From the NCBI RefSeq assembly GCF_013363755.1, contig NZ_CP054840.1:124001-188000 (forward strand): 64,000 bases of DNA, written 5' to 3'. Positions 56,066 to 64,000 of this stretch are shown here, in pieces. Positions within the stretch are counted from its first letter, which is position 1; each line of letters starts with the position of its first letter. This DNA is from Comamonas antarctica. Its GTDB lineage: Bacteria > Pseudomonadota > Gammaproteobacteria > Burkholderiales > Burkholderiaceae_C. The translations under genes and the position numbers were made by a program. The notes below the pieces were generated by a model. It was not told where the DNA came from. It searched no databases and worked only from the letters and a program-made list of their open reading frames with translations.

Positions 56066-57321
56066 TTCTGCGCTGCGCGCGGGCCGCGGCCCTGTGCCAG
56101 CGGCCCCAGGCCCGAGAGCACATCGCTGCCCGAAGGCCGCTGGTACAGCCTCAGGCCGAACTCCGGCAGCACGCCGATCAGGTGGTCGAAGATGCTGCCC
56201 TGGATGTTTTCATACTCGACCCAGACCGAGGTAGAGGTATAGCAGTACAGCTCCAGCGGCACGCCCTCGGTGGTCGGCTCCAGCGTGCGCGCCAGCAGAT
56301 AGGTGTCATGCTGGATGCCCGGGTGCACGTTCAGATAGGCATACGCGTAGGCGCGCAGCAGCTCCAGGTTGGTGAGCTGCAGCGGGTGGAAGGGCGCGGA
56401 CTGCGCCATGGCAGAAGCCGGCAGCGCCGCGGCCTGGGCCCGCTTGGCCGCCACATAGTCTTTCAGCAGCGCGATGCGCGACAGCTGCTCGAGCTGGGCC
56501 TCGTCCAGCACGCGGATGGTGTCGGCATCGATGCGCAGCGCGCGCCGGATGCGGCGCACGCCCGACTGCGACATGCCGCGCCAGTTCTTGAAGCTGTCGC
56601 TCATCAGCTTCCAGGTGGGGATGGTGGTAATGGTCTTGTCCCAGTTCTGCACCTTGACGATGTTCAGCGCGATGTCGATCACGAAACCGTCGGCGCCGAC
56701 CTGGGGCATCTCGACCCAGTCGCCCACGCGGATCATGTCGTTGGAGCCCAGCTGCACGCCCGCGGTGAACGAGAGGATGGTGTCCTTGAAGACCAGCATC
56801 AGCACCGCCGACAGCGCGCCCAGGCCCGACAGCAGCAGCAGCGGGGACCGGTCCAGCATGGTCGCCAGCACCAGCACGATGGCCACCAGGATCGCCAGCA
56901 GCTTGCCCAGCTGCACATAGCTCTTGATCGAATGCGTCGAATCCTTGCGCCGCTCCTTGCGGTCGTGGGTCTCGTTCATGGCGTCGAGCAGCGCATTGAA
57001 GGTGCGCAGCAGCATCACGATGCTCACCGCGACCGCCAGGTTCAGCAGCAGCCCATGCAGCCGCGCCGGCAGATGCGGCACGTCGGCCATGCCGATCTGC
57101 ACCACCAGCCAGGGCACGGTCTGCGTGAGCCGGCGCAGCACCTTGTCATGCAGCAGGATGTCGGTCCAGTTGGCCGCCAGGCCCAGGCGCACGCGGCGCA
57201 CCACGCGCTGCAGCACGAACTGCGCGAGGTAGCGGCTGGCAATGGCCAGCAGCGCCAGCAGGGCCAGGCCGGCTACGGCTTGCATCCATGGATCGAGTTC
57301 GGAAATCAATGACCAACGCAC
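56062..57321 (-). CDS. Mechanosensitive ion channel of the MscS superfamily (YbdG-like)
   Basis: Inner-membrane channel released by membrane tension. The product has five N-terminal membrane segments, the pore helix region SGLGALSAVLMLVFKDTILSFTAGVQL and the beta-domain DMIRVGDWVEMPQVGADGFVIDIALNIVKVQNWDKTITTIPTWKL, close to YbdG. A large C-terminal cytoplasmic domain follows. I prefer the GTG at 57321 because AAGGAG stands nine bases before it; an ATG at 57396 adds 25 residues of non-membrane, Pro-rich sequence. Total length about 419 residues is consistent with YbdG (415). Confidence 0.87.
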   Translation of the reverse strand: MRWSLISELDPWMQAVAGLALLALLAIASRYLAQFVLQRVVRRVRLGLAANWTDILLHDKVLRRLTQTVPWLVVQIGMADVPHLPARLHGLLLNLAVAVSIVMLLRTFNALLDAMNETHDRKERRKDSTHSIKSYVQLGKLLAILVAIVLVLATMLDRSPLLLLSGLGALSAVLMLVFKDTILSFTAGVQLGSNDMIRVGDWVEMPQVGADGFVIDIALNIVKVQNWDKTITTIPTWKLMSDSFKNWRGMSQSGVRRIRRALRIDADTIRVLDEAQLEQLSRIALLKDYVAAKRAQAAALPASAMAQSAPFHPLQLTNLELLRAYAYAYLNVHPGIQHDTYLLARTLEPTTEGVPLELYCYTSTSVWVEYENIQGSIFDHLIGVLPEFGLRLYQRPSGSDVLSGLGPLAQGRGPRAAQN

Positions 57322-57451
57322 CAGAAGAGACTCCTTGGAAGACAGGGGGAACGGGAAAAGAAGCGGTGTGACCGGAGGCGGCGGCGCAAGTTCCATGCAG
57401 GCTTTGCACGGCGAGATAGCCGCTCACGGCAGTGCGATGTGGCGTCGGGCC

Positions 57452-57457
57452 TAAAAT
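57452..57457 (+). promoter_or_regulatory. Candidate -10 hexamer of the leuS promoter
   Basis: TAAAAT in GGCCTAAAATCCCGG, 55 bases before the leuS ATG, the same form as before fba. No good -35 is visible. Confidence 0.4.
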
Positions 57458-57512
57458 CCCGGTTGAACTTGGCTTTGACCGGCGCATCCGCAGCCGGAAC
57501 CCGCTCTCCACC

Positions 57513-60227
57513 ATGCAAGACAAATACAACCACATCGAGCTCGAGCGCGCGGCGCATGAGCACTGGAACGCACGTGACGCCTACCGTGTCACCGAAGACG
57601 ACAGCAAGAAGAAGTTCTACGCCTGCTCGATGCTGCCCTATCCCAGCGGCAAGCTGCACATGGGCCATGTGCGCAATTACACCATCAACGACATGCTCGC
57701 GCGCCAGCTGCGCATGAAGGGCTACAACGTGCTGATGCCCATGGGCTGGGACGCGTTCGGCCTGCCCGCGGAAAACGCGGCGCTGAAGAACAAGGTGCCG
57801 CCCGCGCAGTGGACCTACGACAACATCGCCTACATGAAGAAGCAGATGCAGTCGATGGGCCTGGCCATCGACTGGAGCCGCGAGATCGCGACCTGCGACC
57901 CCGACTACTACCGCTGGAACCAGTGGCTGTTCCTGAAGATGCTGGACAAGGGCATTGCCTACCGCAAGACCCAGGTCGTGAACTGGGATCCGGTCGACCA
58001 GACGGTGCTGGCCAACGAGCAGGTCATCGACGGCCGCGGCTGGCGCACCGGCGCGCTGGTCGAAAAGCGCGAGATCCCGGGCTACTACCTGAAGATCACC
58101 GATTACGCGCAGGAGCTGCTCGAGCATGTGCAGGTCGGCAACGACAAGGCCACGCTGACCGGCTGGCCCGACAAGGTGCGGCTGATGCAGGAGAACTGGA
58201 TCGGCAAGTCGAGCGGCGTGCGCTTCGCGTTCACGCACGGCATCCAGGACGCCCAGGGCCAGCTGATCCAGGACGGCAAGATGTACGTGTTCACGACGCG
58301 TGCCGACACCATCATGGGCGTGACCTTCTGCGCGGTGGCGCCCGAGCACCCGCTGGCCATGCATGCCGCGGCCGGCAACCCGGCGCTCGCCGCCTTCATC
58401 GAGGAATGCAAGAAGGGCGGCACCACCGAAGCCGAACTCGCGGTCAAGGAAAAGGAGGGCATGCCCACGGGCCTGTTCGTCACCCATCCGCTGACCGGCG
58501 CGCAGGTCGAGGTCTGGGTCGGCAACTACGTGCTGATGGGCTATGGCGATGGTGCCGTCATGGGCGTGCCCGCGCATGACGAACGCGACTTCGCGTTCGC
58601 GAAGAAATACGACCTGCCGATCCGCCAGGTCGTGGCGGCCTCCGGCGAAAGCTTCTCGACCGAAGCCTGGGCCGACTGGTACGGCGACAAGCAGAAGGCG
58701 GTCTGCGTCAACTCCGGCGCGCTGGACGGCCTCACGCACGCGCAGGCCGTGGACAAGGTCGCCGAACTGCTGGCCGCCAAGGGCCTGGGCGAGAAGAAGA
58801 CCACCTGGCGCCTGCGCGACTGGGGCGTGAGCCGCCAGCGCTACTGGGGCACGCCCATCCCTATCATCCATTGCGCCGATTGCGGCGCCCAGCCGGTGCC
58901 CGAAAAGGACCTGCCCGTGGTGCTGCCGCAGGACCTCGTGCCCGATGGCTCGGGCAACCCGCTGGTCAAGAGCGAAGCCTTCCATGCCGGCGTGGTCTGC
59001 CCCTGCTGCGGCAAGCCCGCGCGCCGCGAGACCGACACCATGGACACCTTCGTGGACAGCTCGTGGTACTTCATGCGCTATTGCGACGCGAAGAACAGCG
59101 CGCAGATGGTCGGTGCGGGCACCGAGTACTGGATGCGCGGCAACGGCATGGACCAGTACATCGGCGGCATCGAACACGCCATCCTGCACCTGCTGTACGC
59201 GCGCTTCTGGACCAAGGTCATGCGCGACCTGGGCCTGGTGACGTTCGACGAGCCCTTCTCGCAGCTGCTGACGCAGGGCATGGTGCTCAACCACATCTAC
59301 AGCCGGCGCACCGCCAAGGGCGCGAAGGAATACTTCTGGCCCAAGGATGTCGAGCATGTGTTCGACGATGCCGGCAAGATCGTCGGCGCCAGGCTCAAGG
59401 CCGAAGTCGACAGCGCCGACGGCCTGCTGCCCGTGGGCACGGCCATCGACTATGAAGGCGTGGGCACCATGTCCAAGTCGAAGAACAACGGCATCGACCC
59501 GCAGGAGCTGATCGAGAAGTACGGCGCCGACACGGCGCGCCTGTACACCATGTTCACCGCACCGCCCGAAGCCACGCTGGAGTGGAACGACGCGGCCGTC
59601 GAAGGCAGCTACCGCTTCCTGCGCCGCGTCTACAACTATGGCGTCAAGCTGCTGGGTGGCGACTACGCGGCCGCCGATGCGGTCGGCGCGAGCGCGCGCG
59701 ACCTGAAGAACGTGGCGTTCGGCAAGGATGCGCAGGCGCTGCGCCGCGAGATCCACACCGTGCTCAAGCAGGTCGACTACGACTACCAGCGCATGCAGTA
59801 CAACACCGTGGTCTCGGGCGCGATGAAGATGATCAACGCGCTCGAAGGCTTCAAGGGCACCGACACGCCCGACGGCCAGATCGCGGCCATCGAAGGCTTC
59901 GGCATCCTGCTGCGCTGCCTGTATCCGGCCACGCCGCACGTCACGCACGCGCTGTGGAGCGGCCTGGGCTACAGCCAGCATCTGGGCGAACTGCTTGACG
60001 CCCCCTGGCCGCAGGTCGATGCCGCGGCGCTGGTGCAGGACGAGATCGAGCTGATGCTGCAGGTCAACGGCAAGCTGCGCGGCTCGATCCTCGTGGCCGC
60101 GACGGCCGACAAGGCCGAGATCGAACGCGTGGCCCTGGCCAGCGAGGCTTTCGTGAAACAGGCCGCAGGTGCCACGCCCAAGAAGGTCGTGGTGGTGCCG
60201 GGCCGCTTGGTGAACGTGGTGGTCTGA
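57513..60227 (+). CDS. leuS: Leucyl-tRNA synthetase
   Basis: Class I aminoacyl-tRNA synthetase charging tRNA-Leu. The 904-residue product has the HIGH motif as HMGH (49-52) in [16 protein letters not shown], an editing domain ([21 protein letters not shown] with the threonine-rich site), the KMSKS motif as MSKSKNNG (653 on), and the C-terminal anticodon-binding domain. Start 57513 (MQDKYNHIE) is standard for the family; the frame extends upstream without homology. It is followed 1 base later by lptE, then holA, a widely conserved trio. Confidence 0.97.
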   Translation: MQDKYNHIELERAAHEHWNARDAYRVTEDDSKKKFYACSMLPYPSGKLHMGHVRNYTINDMLARQLRMKGYNVLMPMGWDAFGLPAENAALKNKVPPAQWTYDNIAYMKKQMQSMGLAIDWSREIATCDPDYYRWNQWLFLKMLDKGIAYRKTQVVNWDPVDQTVLANEQVIDGRGWRTGALVEKREIPGYYLKITDYAQELLEHVQVGNDKATLTGWPDKVRLMQENWIGKSSGVRFAFTHGIQDAQGQLIQDGKMYVFTTRADTIMGVTFCAVAPEHPLAMHAAAGNPALAAFIEECKKGGTTEAELAVKEKEGMPTGLFVTHPLTGAQVEVWVGNYVLMGYGDGAVMGVPAHDERDFAFAKKYDLPIRQVVAASGESFSTEAWADWYGDKQKAVCVNSGALDGLTHAQAVDKVAELLAAKGLGEKKTTWRLRDWGVSRQRYWGTPIPIIHCADCGAQPVPEKDLPVVLPQDLVPDGSGNPLVKSEAFHAGVVCPCCGKPARRETDTMDTFVDSSWYFMRYCDAKNSAQMVGAGTEYWMRGNGMDQYIGGIEHAILHLLYARFWTKVMRDLGLVTFDEPFSQLLTQGMVLNHIYSRRTAKGAKEYFWPKDVEHVFDDAGKIVGARLKAEVDSADGLLPVGTAIDYEGVGTMSKSKNNGIDPQELIEKYGADTARLYTMFTAPPEATLEWNDAAVEGSYRFLRRVYNYGVKLLGGDYAAADAVGASARDLKNVAFGKDAQALRREIHTVLKQVDYDYQRMQYNTVVSGAMKMINALEGFKGTDTPDGQIAAIEGFGILLRCLYPATPHVTHALWSGLGYSQHLGELLDAPWPQVDAAALVQDEIELMLQVNGKLRGSILVAATADKAEIERVALASEAFVKQAAGATPKKVVVVPGRLVNVVV

Positions 60228-60228
60228 T

Positions 60229-60732
60229 ATGCGCAAACGCACGCTGCTCTCGCTGGTGTCCGTGGTCCCTCTGATGGCGGCGTGCGGGTTCCGCCTGCGC
60301 GGCGTGCCGCAGTTCGCCTTCCGTTCGCTGTTCATCCAGGCGCCGCGCGGCTCGCTGCTGGCGCGTGAACTCGAGCGCACGCTGTCCTCGGCGACGGAGC
60401 AATTGACGGTGCTGCGCGACCCGCGCTCGCCCGATGATGCCGAAGTCATCTTCGAGCTGCTGAGCGAGCGCCAGGAGCGCGTGGTCGTGGGTCTCAATGC
60501 CTCCGGCCAGGTGCGCGAATTGCAACTGCGGCTGCGCGTGCGTTTCCGGCTGCGCAAGCCCGATGGCGATGAGGTGCTGCCTGAAACCGAACTGCTGCAG
60601 CAGCGCGATATCAGCTACAACGAGACCATCGCGCTGTCGAAGGAAGCCGAGGAGCTGCTGCTGTTCCGCAACATGCAGACCGACCTGGTGCAGCAGCTGC
60701 TGCGCCGGCTTGCGGCGGTGAAGTCATTGTGA
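60229..60732 (+). CDS. lptE: LPS-assembly lipoprotein LptE
   Basis: Outer-membrane lipoprotein plug of LptD in the final step of lipopolysaccharide export. The 167-residue precursor starts MRKRTLLSLVSVVPLMAAC (lipobox, Cys19), then GFRLRGVPQFAFRSLFIQAP, and the beta-strand-rich remainder ends in the helix LFRNMQTDLVQQLLRRLAAVKSL as in other LptE. It overlaps the context of leuS (stop and start one base apart) and precedes holA by 7 bases. Confidence 0.93.
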   Translation: MRKRTLLSLVSVVPLMAACGFRLRGVPQFAFRSLFIQAPRGSLLARELERTLSSATEQLTVLRDPRSPDDAEVIFELLSERQERVVVGLNASGQVRELQLRLRVRFRLRKPDGDEVLPETELLQQRDISYNETIALSKEAEELLLFRNMQTDLVQQLLRRLAAVKSL

Positions 60733-60739
60733 GCGTGCC

Positions 60740-61786
60740 ATGCAGCTGGGCCTGAATCAGCTCCAGGGCCATCTGGGCAAGGGCCTGCGCTCGCTCTATA
60801 CCCTGCACGGCGACGAGCCGTTGCAGCAGCAGGAGGCCGCCGACGCGATCCGCGCCGCGGCGCGCGCTGCGGGCTACTCCGAACGCAGCAGCCACACCGT
60901 GGCCGGCGCGCACTTCGACTGGAGCGCGGTGCTGGCGGCGGGCGGTTCGCTGTCGCTGTTCGCCGACCGGCAGATCCTCGAGATTCGCATTCCATCCGGC
61001 AAGCCGGGCAAGGATGGCAGCCAGGCGCTGCAGCAGATTGCCGAGTCCGCGCAGGGCAACGACAGCACGCTGACGCTGGTCATGCTGCCGCGCCTGGACA
61101 AGGCGACCAAGAGCGGTGCCTGGTTCTCGGCGCTGGACGCCAATGGCGTGACGCTGCAGATCGAACCGATCGAGCGCGCGGCGCTGCCTTCCTGGATTGC
61201 GCAGCGGCTCGCGGCCCAGGGCCAGCGCGTCGCGCCGGGCGAGGAAGGGCAGCGCACGCTGCAGTTCTTTGCCGACCGCGTCGAAGGCAACCTGCTGGCC
61301 GCGCACCAGGAAATCCAGAAGCTGGCGCTGCTGTACCCGGCCGGCGAACTGCAGGGCGAGCAGATCGCGCAGGCCGTGCTCAATGTCGCGCGCTACGACG
61401 TGTTCAAGCTCTCGGACGCCGTGCTGTCAGGCCAGTTGGGTCGCGTGCAGCGCATGCTTGACGGCTTGCAGGCCGAAGGCGTGGCCGAGGTGCTGGTGCA
61501 TTGGTCGCTGGCCGAGGACATCCGCGCGCTCAAGCGCGTCAAGGACGCCATGGCTGCGGGGCGCCCGCTGCCGATGGCGCTGCGCGAGCAGCGCATCTGG
61601 GGCGCGAAGGAGCGGCTGTTCGAGCGCATCGTGCCGCGCCTGGGCGACCAGGCCGCGGCGCAGTTGCTGCAATCGGCGCATACCGTCGACGGCATCGTCA
61701 AGGGCCTCAAGGCCCCGGGATGGCCGCAGGACGGCTGGCAGGCGCTGCGCCGGCTGGCGTTCGAGATGGTGCAATCCTTCAAATAA
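60740..61786 (+). CDS. holA: DNA polymerase III, delta subunit
   Basis: Subunit of the clamp loader that opens the beta clamp. The 348-residue product has the AAA-type core (LGKGLRSLYTLHGDEPLQQQEAADAIRAAAR), LSLFADRQILEIRIPSGKPGKDG and the C-terminal clamp-loading domain (DVFKLSDAVLSGQLGRVQRMLDGLQAEGVAEVLVHWSLAEDIRAL). No walker loop, as expected for delta. It closes the leuS-lptE-holA operon; a repeat-rich gap follows. Confidence 0.95.
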   Translation: MQLGLNQLQGHLGKGLRSLYTLHGDEPLQQQEAADAIRAAARAAGYSERSSHTVAGAHFDWSAVLAAGGSLSLFADRQILEIRIPSGKPGKDGSQALQQIAESAQGNDSTLTLVMLPRLDKATKSGAWFSALDANGVTLQIEPIERAALPSWIAQRLAAQGQRVAPGEEGQRTLQFFADRVEGNLLAAHQEIQKLALLYPAGELQGEQIAQAVLNVARYDVFKLSDAVLSGQLGRVQRMLDGLQAEGVAEVLVHWSLAEDIRALKRVKDAMAAGRPLPMALREQRIWGAKERLFERIVPRLGDQAAAQLLQSAHTVDGIVKGLKAPGWPQDGWQALRRLAFEMVQSFK

Positions 61787-61828
61787 GGCGCTGTTTCAAG
61801 TTCGAGGGCCGGGCGTTCGTGTATCCCC

Positions 61829-62109
61829 CGTTCGCCCTGAGCGATTTAGACGAGGCTCGTTTCGCTTTGCATTGTCAAGAAACAGCAGAGCCGGTGCTGG
61901 TTTTCGTTCGTCCTGAGCTTGTCGAAGGATGAACGTACGTCCTATGCCGCGGGCAAAGTCTGTTGCTATGGGGTAGTCATCTAACGCAGACTCCGCCATA
62001 AAACGCCCTTCGACGGGCTCAGGGCGAACGGTATTTGTTTGCTTGGTGCGGCTGTTTCTGGTTTGAGTGCAGGCCGTTCATGGTTCGACGGGCTCGTCAC
62101 GAACGGGGG
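61829..62109. repeat. Cluster of REP-like repeats after holA
   Basis: Four copies of the TTCGAC-GGCTC-GAACGG family in a 340-base non-coding gap: a degenerate inverted unit at about 61829, an inverted unit at 61905-61935 whose ends pair (CGTTCGTCCT with AGGATGAACG), a unit at 62005-62033, and one at 62073-62109 with CCGTTCATG/TCACGAACGG arms. The same family occurs at 5.6 kb. No gene is visible in this gap. Confidence 0.7.
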
Positions 62110-62126
62110 CTTGAGCAAAGGGGCTG

Positions 62127-62429
62127 TTATTCCGGCACCTGAGGCGTCAGTTCCAGCGTCTCCTGCGCCTTGTCGGCCCAGCCCTGCAAATGGGTCAGCA
62201 GATCGCCCTGGCTGAACGAGCAGCTTTCCTCGGTGAACAGCGCGCTGGCTTCAAGCCGGTCCAGCAGGTCCTGCAGCACCGCCGCATAGCGCGGCGGCAG
62301 CCGGTCTTGCAGGTGCGGCGTGGCGCGTGCCTGCGCAATGAGTTCGGCGGCCGTGATCTTGCCGGCCGCGAGCTGCTGCAGCGCCTGTTGCAGCGCATGC
62401 AGTTCGAACAGTGCGGTGTTGACGGTCAT
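62127..62429 (-). CDS. Conserved small protein of unknown function
   Basis: A 100-residue soluble, mostly helical protein beginning MTVNTALFELHALQQALQQL, with a Gln/Leu/Ala-rich first half and an acidic C-terminal end (ETLELTPQVPE). It has one Cys and no known motif. I take it as a real gene because it keeps normal amino-acid composition over 100 codons beside proA; its promoter region overlaps that of proA divergently. Confidence 0.6.
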   Translation of the reverse strand: MTVNTALFELHALQQALQQLAAGKITAAELIAQARATPHLQDRLPPRYAAVLQDLLDRLEASALFTEESCSFSQGDLLTHLQGWADKAQETLELTPQVPE

Positions 62430-62558
62430 GTCGGTGTCTTTTTCCCTGGAAGCAACGCGCCCATTGTGCCGTCAAGCCCGCGGGCGACGCGCAGGTTGGA
62501 ATGAGGCTTCTGCGCCACCTGCGGGCCGGCGCGCTGCAACTCGGTCAAAATCGCGGCT

Positions 62559-63839
62559 ATGAACGCGCTCAATATCGTGGAATACACCCATACCCTCGGT
62601 GCCCAGGCCAAAGCCGCCTCGGCCCGGATGGCCCGCGCCTCGTCGGCCAGCAAGAGCCGCGCGCTGCTGGCGCTGGCGCGGCTGCTGCGGGAAAACACCG
62701 CCGCCTTGCAGGATGACAATGCGCTGGACCTGGCTCCGGCCGAAGCCAACGGCCTGCCGGCCCCCATGGTCGACCGCCTGCGCCTGACCCCCAAGGTGCT
62801 CGAAACCTGCGCCCAGGGCTGCGAGCAGCTGGCCGCCATGCCCGACATCATTGGCGAGATCCTGGGCATGAAACAGCAGCCCAGCGGCATTCGCGTGGGC
62901 CAGATGCGCGTGCCGATCGGCGTGTTCGGCATGATCTACGAGAGCCGCCCCAATGTCACCATCGAAGCCGCGAGCCTGTCGATCAAGAGCGGCAACGCCT
63001 GCATCCTGCGCGGCGGCTCCGAAGCCATTGCCTCGAACAAGGCGCTGGCGCGGCTGGTGCAGCAGGCGCTGGCCGAAGCCGGCCTGCCCGAGCATGCGGT
63101 GCAGCTGGTGCAGGTCACCGACCGCGAGGCCGTGGGCCAGCTGATCGCCATGCCCGAATACGTCGACGTGATCATTCCACGCGGCGGCAAGGGCCTGATC
63201 GAGCGCATCAGCCGCGAGGCCAAGGTGCCGGTCATCAAGCACCTCGACGGTAATTGCCACACCTATGTTGACGACCCGTGCGACATCGCGATGGCCGTCA
63301 AGGTCGCCGACAACGCCAAGACCAGCAAGTACAGCCCCTGCAATGCCAGCGAAAGCCTGCTCGTGGCGCGTGGCGTCGCGGCCGAGTTCCTGCCGGCGAT
63401 TGGCGCGGTGTACGCGGCCAAGGGCGTGGAGATGCGCGGCTGCCCCGAGTCGCTGGCGCTGCTGCAAGGCGTCGCGGGTGCCCGTCTGGTACCCGCCACC
63501 GAGCAGGACTGGAGCGAGGAATACCTGGCGCCGATCATCAGCATCAAGGTCGTGGCCGGCGTCGATGAAGCCATTGCCCACATCAACCGCTACTCCAGCG
63601 CGCACACCGAAGCCATCCTCACGACCGACTTCCGCCACGCGCAGCAGTTCCTGCGCGAAGTCGATTCGGCCAGCGTCATGGTCAACACCAGCACCCGCTT
63701 TGCCGACGGCTTCGAATACGGCCTGGGCGCGGAGATCGGCATCAGCACCGACAAGTTCCATGCGCGCGGCCCGGTGGGCATCGAGGGCCTGACCTCGCTC
63801 AAGTACGTCGTGCTCGGCGACGGCGAAATCCGCGTCTGA
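62559..63839 (+). CDS. proA: Gamma-glutamyl phosphate reductase
   Basis: Second step of proline synthesis, reducing gamma-glutamyl phosphate to glutamate semialdehyde with NADPH. The 426-residue product has the aldehyde dehydrogenase fold, [69 protein letters not shown], catalytic Cys261 in [13 protein letters not shown] and [26 protein letters not shown] at the end. proB is not adjacent. It precedes trkA by 34 bases. Confidence 0.95.
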   Translation: MNALNIVEYTHTLGAQAKAASARMARASSASKSRALLALARLLRENTAALQDDNALDLAPAEANGLPAPMVDRLRLTPKVLETCAQGCEQLAAMPDIIGEILGMKQQPSGIRVGQMRVPIGVFGMIYESRPNVTIEAASLSIKSGNACILRGGSEAIASNKALARLVQQALAEAGLPEHAVQLVQVTDREAVGQLIAMPEYVDVIIPRGGKGLIERISREAKVPVIKHLDGNCHTYVDDPCDIAMAVKVADNAKTSKYSPCNASESLLVARGVAAEFLPAIGAVYAAKGVEMRGCPESLALLQGVAGARLVPATEQDWSEEYLAPIISIKVVAGVDEAIAHINRYSSAHTEAILTTDFRHAQQFLREVDSASVMVNTSTRFADGFEYGLGAEIGISTDKFHARGPVGIEGLTSLKYVVLGDGEIRV

Positions 63840-63873
63840 GCGCGGCCCGCGCGCGGCACCAGCAGTGAATTCC

Positions 63874-64000
63874 ATGAAAATCATCATCCTGGGAGCCGGG
63901 CGCGTAGGCTTCAGCGTGGCCGAAAGCCTGGTGTCCGAACGCAATGACATCACCGTCATCGACACCGATGCGCGCCGGCTGCGCGAACTCGAGACGCGCT
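63874..64000 (+). CDS. trkA: Start of Trk potassium transport NAD-binding protein TrkA (cut by window edge)
   Basis: The first 42 codons from ATG 63874: [20 protein letters not shown] then [20 protein letters not shown], a Rossmann fold with GxGxxG and the acidic end of the second strand, the typical RCK start of TrkA that gates the TrkH/G channel with NAD(H) and ATP/ADP. The gene continues beyond the window. Confidence 0.9.
   Translation, partial: MKIIILGAGRVGFSVAESLVSERNDITVIDTDARRLRELETR

Noticed and set aside
57306..60557. A 1083-codon open frame on the minus strand opposite leuS and lptE
   Set aside because: Antisense shadow of leuS; protein composition is unnatural and leuS motifs are complete on the plus strand.

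Overview
The window is a compact, high-GC stretch of chromosome from a betaproteobacterium, most likely a Burkholderiales member of the Comamonadaceae type (Acidovorax/Comamonas/Delftia-like). The grounds are gene content and order (hpf-ptsN-hprK, fur/bamE-dapB, leuS-lptE-holA, tkt-gap, purC/purEK), two orphan Bug/TctC-type binding proteins, a one-cysteine class of Gram-negative porin, and dispersed GC-rich intergenic repeats. Genus is inference. I see no rRNA, tRNA, CRISPR array, prophage, insertion sequence or plasmid function, and Fur is the only classical transcription factor encoded.

Layout. 0-7.2 kb: a cut-off SPOR-type gene, birA, a bacterial SET-domain methyltransferase translationally coupled to birA, and divergently a topoisomerase III carrying a lysine/alanine-rich histone-H1-like tail and a C-terminal SWIB domain; then a DSP-type phosphatase, a 48-residue lipoprotein and putP. 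7.3-16 kb: a PBP1A-type peptidoglycan synthase, a ferritin-like protein, a methyltransferase overlapping a DTW-domain tRNA modification gene, a small zinc-ribbon protein, an acyltransferase, DUF924 and a porin. 16-25 kb: Bug receptor, DUF1439 lipoprotein, glutathione transferase, two pirins, SlyD, a PuuD-like amidotransferase, a ribosome-hibernation-like protein, a PNPOx-like protein and a second Bug receptor. 25-34.6 kb: central carbon metabolism (tkt-gap, pyk, fba) with a MurU-like nucleotidyltransferase, pepP and a CPBP-like membrane protein.

34.6-50.6 kb: lipoprotein, fadD, mtnN, corA, the overlapping tsaB-rimI-UDG-like set, dacB, a lipase-like lipoprotein, a degenerate SGNH lipoprotein, a Sua5-type tsaC, purK-purE, a thioredoxin-TPR co-chaperone and purC. 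50.6-64 kb: hpf, ptsN, hprK, fur | bamE, dapB, exbB-exbD, a YbdG-like MscS channel, leuS, lptE, holA, a small conserved gene, proA and the start of trkA.

The most unusual part is the first 5 kb: two chromatin-type domains rare in bacteria (SET and SWIB) sit head to head around a 33-bp perfect alternating purine-pyrimidine tract, and the topoisomerase offers a lysine-rich tail that would be a natural candidate substrate of the SET enzyme. Other points of interest are pseudo-enzyme versions of known folds (SGNH lipoprotein lacking Ser, Asn and His; UDG-like protein without its catalytic motifs), several clean inverted repeats in promoter or leader regions (Bug, corA, purE, hpf, fur/bamE), and a pair of inverted repeats bracketing the fba-mtnN segment.
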